A stretch of DNA of 64,000 nt from Chelydra serpentina (lineage: Eukaryota; Chordata; Testudines; Chelydridae). Below the pieces are notes generated by a model, which was not told the origin of the DNA, did no database searches, and was given only the letters and a program-made list of their open reading frames with translations. How positions within the stretch are numbered: position 1 is the stretch's first letter; each line of letters begins with the position of its first letter. Of this stretch, positions 11,725 to 19,967 are shown in pieces. The translations under genes were made by a program, and so were the position numbers. The DNA lies in assembly GCA_037349315.1 (NCBI GenBank), contig JBAIAC010000054.1:434001-498000 (forward strand), given 5' to 3'.

Positions 11725-12744
11725 CAGGCCTGCACAACATGCGGCCCGCGTGTGCTCACTGTGCGGCCCGCGAGGGACGAACAGGTGGGCTCACTGTGCG
11801 GCCCATAACCAGAGCGATCACCTCCCTGGCCGAGCGGATCTGCCTGCGCACCGTCTCCTTGCAGTTGTAGATGGTCTCGCCGAAGCTGGGCTGGAAAAGC
11901 GCCTCCACGCAGGTGAGGCCGCGGTACGAGCAGCTGGAGAAGGCCGGCCAGCCCAGCTCCAGCACGGGTGGCTCCACGTCCGACTGCTCGGGGAAGTAGG
12001 TGAGCGAGGAGCAGTCCAGCGAGGCGCTGAGCGAGGGCTCGGCCTCCCCCTTCCTCGGCCCTGGCCGGTGGTGCGGCCACCTAGAGGACGGCCTGGATCT
12101 CGGGCTTCGAGAGGAAGCCAGGCACCTTCCTCCCGGCGCAGGAAAGCGCGGAAAGCGGCCCGGCTGCCCGCCGCCAGCTCCTCCAGCACTGCTGGAGCTC
12201 GCTGTAGAGCTCGGGTGAGCTCGGCTCCCTGGGGGGCCAGCGGACGGGCACATCCTCCAGGCACTGGGACTGGTTCGCCATGGGGAGCCGCGGCCACCGC
12301 TGCCACCAGCCCGGGGTGAGCGAAGCTGAATCTTGCCATTCCCCCTCCCCTCCCCCGCAAGCTGAGCGGGCAGGCAGTGGTGGAGGGGCCAAAGAGGCGA
12401 GCAGAGGGGGTGGGGGGATGGTGAGCCGAGCGGGCACGCAGTGGTGCGGGGGCAGGCAGGGCGGGAGGAGTGGGTCTCTGGGGGTGGCGCTGGGCAGTGG
12501 TGGTCTGAGTGGCGAAAAAGTTATACAAAAATGCATAATGCAGCAATTTATCTACAACTGCATTGATTGACTGCTGTGTGCAGTAATATAGAGACCCCTG
12601 GGTCTTTGAATGAGGCTTTATACTTGGGTGGGGGGGAAGCAGCGAGTCAGTGGGGGTGTTTCCGCGGGGCTGGTGGGTTTCGGCCCTCAGCTGTTTTCTT
12701 TGGAGTAATATGGCCCTCGCCGCTTTACGAGTTGTGCAGGCCTG
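11725..12744. mobile_element. hAT-type non-autonomous transposon carrying a host exon fragment
   Basis: Terminal inverted repeats CAGGCCTGCACAAC (left) and GTTGTGCAGGCCTG (right) are perfect. An exact 8-bp direct repeat GTCTAGAT (11717-11724 and 12745-12752) flanks it, which is the hAT signature. It sits in the 3' end of the older CR1, which reads through on both sides. There is no transposase frame. Its interior instead carries FAM83D-like coding sequence on the minus strand (11804-12281), with GC-rich DNA upstream of that ATG (12282-12560). Confidence 0.9.
11804..12281 (-). pseudogene. FAM83D: FAM83D-like first-exon fragment captured in a hAT element
   Basis: Reading the minus strand from the ATG at 12281-12279, three frames in succession resemble the N terminus of FAM83D: CLEDVP and ELYSE near the start, then [20 protein letters not shown], then [14 protein letters not shown], then [42 protein letters not shown] and [15 protein letters not shown]. 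The last block is the start of the DUF1669 pseudo-phospholipase D domain of the FAM83 family. Similarity stops at 11804, where transposon sequence begins. Small insertions or deletions break the frame at least twice, so no protein is expected. Assignment to FAM83D rather than another FAM83 paralogue is from remembered similarity and needs a search. FAM83D acts with HMMR and CK1alpha at the spindle; that function is not implied for this copy. Confidence 0.75.
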
Positions 12745-12864
12745 GTCTAGATACTTAGTCCTGCCTTGAGTGCAGGGGACTGGATTAGATGACCTCTCAA
12801 GTTCCCTTCCAATTCTAGGATTCTATGATCTGATCGATCAAACTGCAAAGAGTAAAAACTAGAA

Positions 12865-13534
12865 CAGGGGTGGGCAAACTTTTTGGCCCAAGGGCCTCAT
12901 CGGCATTGCGAAATTATGGAGGGCTAGGTAGAGAAGTGTGTGCCTCCCGAAACAGCCTGGCCCCCGCCCCCCTATCTGCCCCCTCCCACTTCTCACTGCC
13001 TCACTGCCCCTCAGGACCCCCGACCCATCCACACACACCCCTGCTCCTTGTCCCCTGACCGCTCTGCCCTGGGACCCCCGCCCCTAACCGCCTCCCGGGA
13101 TTCCACCCCTATCCTACTCCCCCCCCCGCTCCCTGTCCCCTGATTGCCCCGACTCCTGTCCACACCCCCGCCCCCAGACAGTCCCCCCGGGACTCCCACA
13201 CTATCCAACGCCCCCTGTTCCCCATCCTTGACTGCCCCCCCAAACCTCCACCCCATCCAACCACCCCCTGCTCCCTGGGACCCCCCGTCCCTTATTCCCC
13301 CCCCCCCCCATCCCCCACCATGCTACTCAGAGCCAGCAGGAGCTCGCAGCCTGCGCTGCCCGGCCGGAGCGGCGGCCCAGAGCGCTGGTAGCGTGGCGCA
13401 CTGAGGCTGCGAGGGATGGGGGGAACAGCAGAGGAGAGGCCGGGGGCTAGCCTCCCCAGCTGGGAGCTCAGGGGCCGGGTAGGACGGTTTCACGGGCCGG
13501 ATGTGGCCCACTTGCCATAGTTTGCCCACCTCTG
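12865..13534. mobile_element. hAT-type non-autonomous transposon
   Basis: It begins CAGGGGTGGGCAAACT and ends AGTTTGCCCACCTCTG, with an exact 8-bp direct repeat AACTAGAA on each side (12857-12864 and 13535-13542). The body is very C-rich (13000-13320) and encodes nothing recognisable. Confidence 0.9.
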
Positions 13535-13542
13535 AACTAGAA

Positions 13543-14934
13543 CTACTAGTATAAAACATTTTACACTAAGTCCAGCAACTACAAGTTATCAGACCTTAGA
13601 CTCGCACTATTCTAATTTTTCTTATTATTTTTCTTTCCTTCATACTTCAGTTCCATTGCAATTTCAATGTCACCTAAGCTCTGGTCTGCTACAGCAAAGA
13701 GCCAAGACTACAGCCATTTAAATGCAGACAAGAATCTCTACTTTCCGAGGGTATAAAAGCATTCTTTTCTGAGACGGCATCTGCTAAAATCATCACGAAA
13801 AGTCTTGCAACAACTTCCTTGCTGGCAGGGCCAATACAAATCTTTTCAGCATCAGTAAACTTTTCCAAGTATTGGCCATGAACAGGGTGGGAAAAATAGC
13901 AATTTTGTGTTCCATTTTCCTTGAAATATTTACTTTTGCAAAACGTCATCACAGAGTTGTGTATTGCACAACACTTCCTGCACTCCAGGCCACTTCTCAG
14001 AAGCCAAACCAAGTCCGGACCATGGAAGACTGTCTACATCTTTTATTATCCCTCCAACAATGCAGTAAATTGTAGATTTACATGGCCACTGCTTAGATCC
14101 ATAAGCAAAGCTGCAATGCCCCATGCTTGGCAAAAGCAGTATTGTGCTAAACAGTAAAGTCTTGACAAGTTGTTGGTGCCTGACCCTCCTGCTGCACTTG
14201 CACCTCTATCACTGAAATAGTGAGAGTATGTTACAAATGGTATGTGGAGATTTTCTCATGGGCAGTTCTAGCTCTCCCCTTCTAAATTAATGCTCTTGTG
14301 TTAGTGGAGTAAACAGAACAGATCTGCTTAGCCTTCCCATCCACACCAGACTAACTCCATAAACTTACCAACCAGCATCCTCCTCCTACCCACTCACCTC
14401 ACCACAACTTAATGAGTTCAGGGATGTGCCCCTGGGTCAGGACCTGGTGCATCACTGCGACCTAACTCCTATTCGTTTGTGCACAGTGTAAGCCACATAT
14501 GAACCTGGAGCACCTCAAGTCTCAGAATCATACCAGATTCCTTCAGTTTGGGGTTCTGATCAGGCATTGTTCCATAGAGGGTTAAAGGACAGACAACTCA
14601 GCAGGAAGTGGGAGGTAATGGCACTCATGGCCCAGAATAGAAGCCAGGCCGGAGTTAGAATTTTGTTTTAAATTACTTTAATGGCTTTCTCCCCTCAACA
14701 CACGGTCCCTACAGCTTTGTTCACAGAGGGGTTGCATTGAGAAATGCTAACCAAGTATCAGTGGCAAAGCTTGAAATGCAAATACTATTACATCTGCCAA
14801 TAGTCAGGTTCAAATCAGCAACAGTTTAAGTGTTGTATCCTCAGAACTCAAGTGCCAGGCACTTTACGCAAAAACCCTATAGCCATGCTACTACATCTTG
14901 TGCTGTGATCATGAAAGAATTCATAAGCTAAGCA
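13543..14934. other. Intergenic stretch with one unassigned minus-strand coding-like block
   Basis: Apart from the minus-strand block at 13689-14150, listed separately, I see no repeat or gene here. The right border is where provirus similarity begins. Confidence 0.4.
13689..14150 (-). pseudogene. Unassigned broken minus-strand frames
   Basis: A 107-codon frame (14012-13689) and an overlapping 67-codon frame (14133-13930) both look coding-like, with high Cys and Trp content. Examples are KYFKENGTQNCYFSHPVHGQ in the first and VGGIIKDVDSLPWSGLGLAS in the second. They overlap in different frames, as a decayed retrogene or transposon fragment would. I do not recognise the family, and chance cannot be ruled out. 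Confidence 0.25.
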
Positions 14935-15821
14935 GGACTGGGACAGATTGCAGATCTTGGATTCCAGGTTTTGGGGAAATGGCAAAACCCCTTTTTGAAC
15001 AGATCACTCACGATGCCGAAGAGCCCCTCCACTGGGACTCTGGGGCCATAAAAGCCTTCCAGGGAATTAAAACAGCTTTGGCCTCAGCCCCAGCCCTTGG
15101 ACTTCCTGATTACCGTAAACCTTTCGCTCTCTATGTACATGAACGGCTGGGAGTGGCCTCAGGTGTCCTAACCCAGACCTTTGGGCCAAAGGAACGACCC
15201 GTGGCCTACTATTCCCAAAAGTTGGATGCAGTGGCACAAGGATTTCCTGGCTGTCTCCGGGCAGTGGTTGCTGCTGGCCTTTTGGTACCCCAGGCAGAAA
15301 AGATTACTTTAGGCTATCCAATGACCCTACGGACACCACATGCGGCCCAACAATTGTTAGTTCAAAAGGGCACTCAGCATTTAACCTCTCAGAGACTAAC
15401 GCATTTGGAGGTTTCTTTATTATCCAGGACCAATTTAAAAATTGAACAGTGTCATTCCTTGAACCCTGCTACCCTTTTACCTTTTCCGGACACCGATTAT
15501 GAGCCCTCACATGACTGTGTTCAAGTAGTGCAACATCAAGAAAAACCCCGAGCAGATCTTTCAGATGTGCCCATTCCAAATGCTGAGCTGGAACTGTACA
15601 CAGATGGCTCTGCGCGGGTCATGGAGGGCCAACGGATATCTGGATTTGCAGTAACTACTCAGTTTGAGATATTACAGTCTGCGCCTCTGGGACCCTCCAC
15701 CTCAGCCCAGGCGGCAGAATTAATAGCCCTTACCCGAGCATGTGAGTTGGCAGCAGGTCAGTCTGTAAACATTTATACTGACTCGAAATATGCCTTTGGC
15801 GTTTGCCATGCCACAGGCTAA
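14898..15821 (+). pseudogene. pol: Provirus pol fragment: RT thumb/connection and RNase H
   Basis: An open frame of 307 codons whose provirus similarity begins near TDCRSWIPGFGEMAKPLF, so the ATG and first dozen residues are flanking sequence. The polymerase fingers and palm, with the catalytic Asp pair, are missing. The connection region (VAYYSQKLDAVAQGFPGCLR) leads into RNase H, where the first Asp (YTDGSA), Glu (QAAELIAL) and second Asp (IYTDSKYA) are present. The frame stops at 15819-15821 just after HATG, before the end of RNase H. A deletion has fused this point to sequence near the start of the integrase core. It cannot make a working polymerase. Confidence 0.85.
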
Positions 15822-15925
15822 CTTTGGGCAGAGCCTGATGGGAGAAGAGCCTTGCCCAGAGCTGCCCCGGTGCAAGGTTATGGGCATACACGCCCTTTGA
15901 ACGGCTCCAAATTGACTACTCAGAA

Positions 15926-16822
15926 ATGCCTAAGTGCCAAGGCTACCAGTATCTTCTTGTGATTGTGTGCCAACTGACTGGCTGGACCGAAGCATTTCCA
16001 ACCAGACGAGCAACTGCCTTGGAAGTAGGAAAGACCTTACTAAACCACGTCATTCCTAGGTTTGGGCCTCCTAGGTCTATTGACTCTGATCAAGGAACAC
16101 ACTTTACTGCCCAAGTTATTCAATACATTGCTAAGGCCCTAGGTATTTCCTGGCTTCTACACACCCCTTGGAGACCACCATCATCTGGACAAGTGGAAAT
16201 AATGAACCAAACCTTAAAACTAAAACTCTCCAAACTGTGTGCACAGACTGGGTTGAAGTGGCTTCAGGCCCTGCCTCTGGCCCTCTTGGCAGTCCGCACT
16301 GCCCCTAGGGGCAGACTCTGTCTTTCACCTTTTGAACTTTTATTTGGCAGGCCATACACCGGATTTGCTGACCCAGGACCTGTGACTGATTTGGCTACTT
16401 GGGGTGACGAGGAGCTGACCAGATATGTTATTTCCCTCCAAACCACTCTCATGTCTCTCCACAGGTATGCAGCTCAATTTCAGTCCCTACCTGCTGATGT
16501 GCCTGCTCACCGGATCAAGCCAGGGGATTGGGTCTATGTAAAAGAGTGGAAACACGAACCTCTCCAACCCCGGTGGGCGGGCCCTTTCCAAGTCCTTCTT
16601 ACTTCCCATACTGCCATTCGAGTGAGGGAACGAGACACTTGGATTCACTACACCCGAGTCAAGCGAGCCCCTAGGCCGGGGCCAGAAGCAGACGGCTCCG
16701 GACTTCGAGGGAGCCCCGCCAGCTCTTCCCACCGCGACCCGGAAGAGCCAGAAGCAGACGATACTTGGAAAGCTGAACCTCTGGAAGGACTGAAACTCTT
16801 GTTCAGACGGACTAAATCCTGA
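15926..16822 (+). pseudogene. pol: Provirus pol fragment: integrase core and C terminus
   Basis: An open frame of 298 codons. The first catalytic Asp (QIDYSE, codon 15914-15916) lies just upstream of the first ATG, so the ATG at 15926 is not a natural start. The second Asp is in DSDQGTHF and the Glu in SGQVEIMN, so the DDE triad can be read. The N-terminal zinc-binding HHCC domain is gone with the upstream deletion. The C-terminal SH3-like part is present (KPGDWVYVKEW, WAGPFQVLL). The frame ends 12 bp before the env ATG, whereas exogenous gammaretroviruses usually overlap pol and env. Confidence 0.85.
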
Positions 16823-16834
16823 GACTGTATAATT

Positions 16835-18571
16835 ATGAATTCGCAGCCAGGAATACAGTGGCTACTTCTTTTAATTTTGCCCTTTCTACATGCCAACCCC
16901 CACCCGGCAGCCAGGTCCCTGCAACGACTGGCCACGTTGGGACACTTATTTGATTGCTGGCTGTGTCACCATACCCGTTCTGAAGAAGGAATAGGGCTAT
17001 GGGGTATACCTGCAAACCTCTCTGAAGTACTCTCCATACAGGTAGTACGGAAAACTGAATGGGTGTGGGTTGGGAAACACCATTATAATAACTATGGGAA
17101 AACATCTGAGATTTGGCATTATTCCTGGGCGGCAAGGGGGGTCCCTCTCTTTGATATTCTTGGGATTGGATTTACATTGCCCCTTTGTTTTGAGAATAAT
17201 CAAGGAACTGGGAGGGAAATGGGTTATCTTCCCCCTGAGGCCTGTAACCAAACCCTTCAGTTTGATATTAGAAATGGGACCCTTTACCCCTTAAAATTTC
17301 AAAAAAAAGCCCAGAATTCACCTTGCCTTCAGCAAAGGGCTTTAATTGTAAAATCAACAGGCGTGTGTTATCAGGGGCAGTGGCTTCCGTCATTCCGCCC
17401 ATTAGGCCCCATAAATGAAACACATGCATACTATCTGGATGTTCACTCTGGCATTCTGTTGCCTCACTCATCTCTCGAAAGGATTTCTGGTTGTCCAAAA
17501 CACCTGGGAACACTTACAGGTTTCATATCTACCTTATTTGCTGTTACCTACTGTGGGGGCATCCTGAATAATACCCATGCCCTAGGCCACTTAAATGTGT
17601 CCCATTGGAGGTGTCAAGACCGAATACTAGGTAACTCTAAGCACCGGGATGTTAGGGTGGACTGGCGCCATCGAATTGCAGGAAGTACCCTAACCCTTTA
17701 CTTAGAGACCCCCGGCTTGTATTTTATCTGTGGCCACAGTGCCTACAAAGCCCTTCCCCCAGGTTGGCGGGGCCGATGTGGTGTGGCCCGAGTAATACCA
17801 GATGTCCAAATAAATAAAACATTAAACTCAAGTCAGATCCTTAACCTGGGAAGCTATTCTCATAGGCTCTTCAACACCCCCATAAGGACTCGAACAAAGC
17901 GTGCCGAGAATCCCCTCGTGGTCAGGCAAACGGGGTTTCATTCCTTTGTTCGAGCGCTCATTCCTGGGTTGGGAGTAGCAGAGCTAGAAAAGGCTGTTGT
18001 AAATATTTCTGCTGAATTAGAAAAAATAGCTAATGTCTCCATAGATGTTTTTCAAAAGTTACAAGGAGAAGTTGATAAAATAGCAGAAGTTACATTGCAA
18101 AATAGACGTGTGTTAGATGCTATGAATGCTGAATTGGGGGGTGCTTGTGCTCGCATTGGGGAAAAATGCTGTTTTTATGTTAATCACTCTGGTTTAATTG
18201 AGAAGGATTTACAAGCTATTAAGAATGCTGCTGTTGTTTTTCATGCTATATCCCTCGATCATACCTTTAGTTTTGAGGATCTGCTCCCAGACCTTGGGTC
18301 ATGGTTTACAGGGCTTTTCCGAACAATTGTTAAGTGGATCATTTTTTTTCTTTTCTTTCTATGTGTTATTTGGGTAATGTTACAATGTGCAAAATGTCTG
18401 TGTACCGCTGTTACCAAAAGCTCTGTTACCCGAGGGAAAACCCAGTATCTGTCCCTTCAACTTGATCGTAAATTGCGGAACGGGCCTGACAATTTGGGTT
18501 TTTTGTCAGGCCCGAGGGGGGACTGTGAAAGTCATAATCAGTCAGCAGCCATGGTAATCAGAGACCACTAG
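16835..18571 (+). CDS. env: Endogenous retroviral envelope, full-length open frame (578 codons)
   Basis: The frame is open from ATG to stop and has every part of a gammaretroviral-type envelope glycoprotein in order: a hydrophobic signal peptide (about 1-25); a surface subunit with CWLC at 41-44 and many N-glycosylation sequons; a furin-type site RTKR at 353-356; a transmembrane subunit whose N terminus follows; heptad-like helices around 375-430; the CX6CC motif at Cys438, Cys445 and Cys446; and a membrane span beginning at Trp501. CWLC plus CX6CC is the pair known to form the isomerisable disulphide between subunits. The last 16 codons lie inside the 3' LTR. The cytoplasmic tail is about 55 residues. 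Upstream pol is broken, so env has outlasted it. This may be youth or host use as in syncytins; the sequence alone cannot decide. Fusogenic activity is not claimed. Confidence 0.85.
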   Translation: MNSQPGIQWLLLLILPFLHANPHPAARSLQRLATLGHLFDCWLCHHTRSEEGIGLWGIPANLSEVLSIQVVRKTEWVWVGKHHYNNYGKTSEIWHYSWAARGVPLFDILGIGFTLPLCFENNQGTGREMGYLPPEACNQTLQFDIRNGTLYPLKFQKKAQNSPCLQQRALIVKSTGVCYQGQWLPSFRPLGPINETHAYYLDVHSGILLPHSSLERISGCPKHLGTLTGFISTLFAVTYCGGILNNTHALGHLNVSHWRCQDRILGNSKHRDVRVDWRHRIAGSTLTLYLETPGLYFICGHSAYKALPPGWRGRCGVARVIPDVQINKTLNSSQILNLGSYSHRLFNTPIRTRTKRAENPLVVRQTGFHSFVRALIPGLGVAELEKAVVNISAELEKIANVSIDVFQKLQGEVDKIAEVTLQNRRVLDAMNAELGGACARIGEKCCFYVNHSGLIEKDLQAIKNAAVVFHAISLDHTFSFEDLLPDLGSWFTGLFRTIVKWIIFFLFFLCVIWVMLQCAKCLCTAVTKSSVTRGKTQYLSLQLDRKLRNGPDNLGFLSGPRGDCESHNQSAAMVIRDH

Positions 18572-18905
18572 GTGGAAGTAGACACCTCGCCTACGCAAGA
18601 CCTTGCATTTTTACAGTTGTCCTTCGCCTACACAAGAATAGTGTCTTCCAGCTGAGATAGTTATTTCTATACCAGTTTTTACTGACCAGATAGCAGACAT
18701 CCGAGGTCTAGCATGCACCAATCAAATGTTAACACACCAGGGCTTTGTCTAAGTGTGTATAAAAGACCTGTAATTTCTATGTTAATTGAAGTCCTGTCAC
18801 TTGGTACAGACTTCCCTTATTTTGCAGAATAAAGTATCTCTCTTTCCTTATCCCTGTCTGGCTGTTATTGGCTCTCAGCTAGGCGGACCCGATATTTCGG
18901 TAACA
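18524..18905 (+). mobile_element. 3' LTR of the provirus
   Basis: It begins TGTGAAAGTC right after a purine tract (GAGGGGGGAC) and ends TTTCGGTAACA, the TG..CA form. It contains TATAAAAG at 18758-18765 and AATAAA at 18828-18833, about 65 bp apart, which sets a short R region. A CCAAT-like word (CACCAATCA) lies near 18717. The env stop codon falls 48 bp inside it. Confidence 0.85.
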
Positions 18906-19259
18906 GTCAATATGCAGATACAAAATCCTCAATGAAAGCGTGCAGTGCTGCAGAAAACGGTGCTGGTGCTGAACTGGAGTACCTCTCCCTGAGTCTATAA
19001 TGACCAATGCCCTTGTGTGGGTCCAGTGAGCACTGGATTATAAAAGGGTCATTTTGGCTGGAATGCAAGACCCAGGGCTTAATCACCTGTGACATTTCTG
19101 GGTTCCTGCCCAAACTCCAACTGAGTATGTACAATCTGCCTCCCTAAACACCCTGTACAGTGTCATTCTCTTCGGTTACTCTGCACTTTTACTTCCTGTC
19201 CTGAACTGCTGCCCAGGGCTGGCATGCAAAGTTAAGCAGCTGCCGTGCTCCACATCTGC
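18906..19259. other. Spacer between provirus and CpG island
   Basis: Nothing recognisable was found on either strand. Confidence 0.4.
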
Positions 19260-19603
19260 TCCCAGCGGAAACGTGCTCTCGAGGGGCATCGTGCAACCGC
19301 GAGCTTCCGCTCCCCCCGTCAGTGACCCAGGCCTCGCCCGGCGGGCACGTGTCCCCCAGGATCCGAGCCATCTCCCGCTAACGGGCTCAGCCGCATCTCC
19401 CGGCCGTGCAGGTCCCCGCCGCACGGAGGGGGAGCGGTGGAGAGGAAGGGCCCGGGCGAGCCGGTGGCAGCGCTGGGAACAGAACCCAGGCGTCCGGGCT
19501 CTGCCGCCGGCTCAGGGCGCGTGGGCTGGGGTCCGGCCCGGCTAGGAGACGCGAGCAGGGACCAGCCCCCATGGCGGGGACAAGCCGGTTCCGCGCCACT
19601 CAC

Positions 19604-19780
19604 CGCTCCGGCCACCGGCACGAGACACATCCGCCGCCCCGGGACCACTCAAGGGCTGCAGACCCCGCCCCCTCGGACGTGTCCTCGGAGCCTGGAAGGC
19701 GAGATGTCGCTCCATTGGGCAACGCGGTCCGCTTCCGGGACGGGATGGGCGCTATTGGTCAGTGTGGCAAAGGCCCGCCC
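19604..19780 (-). other. SLC31A1: Possible non-coding first exon of SLC31A1
   Basis: On the minus strand a consensus donor (CG|GTGAGT, cut between 19604 and 19603) lies inside the CpG island, about 300 bp from the FKBP15 ATG. SLC31A1 (copper transporter CTR1) is the head-to-head neighbour in human and its first exon is untranslated. The right border given here is a guess. No SLC31A1 coding exon is seen to the left, so its first intron would span the rest of the window. Confidence 0.35.
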
Positions 19781-19914
19781 CCAGGCCCAGCTGGAAAGCA
19801 AGCGAGTCCTTAGGTGCTGCCGGGCGACGATTTTGCGACACACGCTGGAGCGGTGTTGGCTGTTGTCCCGCTTCCGGGTGCAAGCGGGCCGCCGAGCGAC
19901 CGTCCTCAGTCGGC

Positions 19915-19967
19915 ATGTTCGGGGCCGCGGAGGAGGATGACGCGGACTTTTTGTCCCCTGCGGGCGG
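19915..19967 (+). CDS. FKBP15: FKBP15 exon 1 (start codon)
   Basis: Codes residues 1-17 and two bases of codon 18: [17 protein letters not shown]. The ATG is chosen because this tail matches the known acidic FKBP15 N terminus (MFG..DFLSP). The donor is GG|GTGAGC, phase 2. The exon sits in the CpG island. Confidence 0.92.

Larger units (their letters stand above)
8375..12831 (+). mobile_element. CR1 LINE, older copy, split by two insertions
   Basis: Three collinear pieces form one element: about 8375-9429 (linker and N-terminal reverse transcriptase), 10970-11724 (C-terminal reverse transcriptase) and 12753-12831 (3' end with GGATTCTATGATCTG). The first piece encodes [17 protein letters not shown] and MVYLDFSKAFDTVTHDLL, the second [16 protein letters not shown], all typical CR1 RT blocks. 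It is 5'-truncated: the endonuclease and ORF1 are absent. Frames are broken by stops at 8836 and 9223. The insertions are a younger CR1 (about 9430-10969) and a hAT element (11725-12744). Confidence 0.9.
14935..18905 (+). mobile_element. Endogenous gammaretrovirus-like provirus, 5'-truncated, with 3' LTR
   Basis: Order is pol (reverse transcriptase end, RNase H, integrase), env, polypurine tract (about 18514-18523) and 3' LTR (18524-18905). There is no 5' LTR, primer-binding site, gag or protease, so the left end was lost or never inserted. Pol is further shortened by a deletion near 15820. Env is open. The gammaretrovirus-like class follows from the CWLC motif in the surface subunit, the CX6CC motif in the transmembrane subunit and the integrase C-terminal block (WAGPFQVLL). 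Confidence 0.9.

Noticed and set aside
11818..12546. 242-codon minus-strand frame as a host gene
   Set aside because: It lies wholly in the hAT element, mixes GC-rich non-coding DNA with one frame of the broken FAM83D-like fragment, and switches away from the similarity at each frameshift.
1..19600. SLC31A1 coding exons on the minus strand
   Set aside because: I looked for the His/Met-rich N terminus and the membrane segments expected for CTR1 and found none; they probably lie further left.
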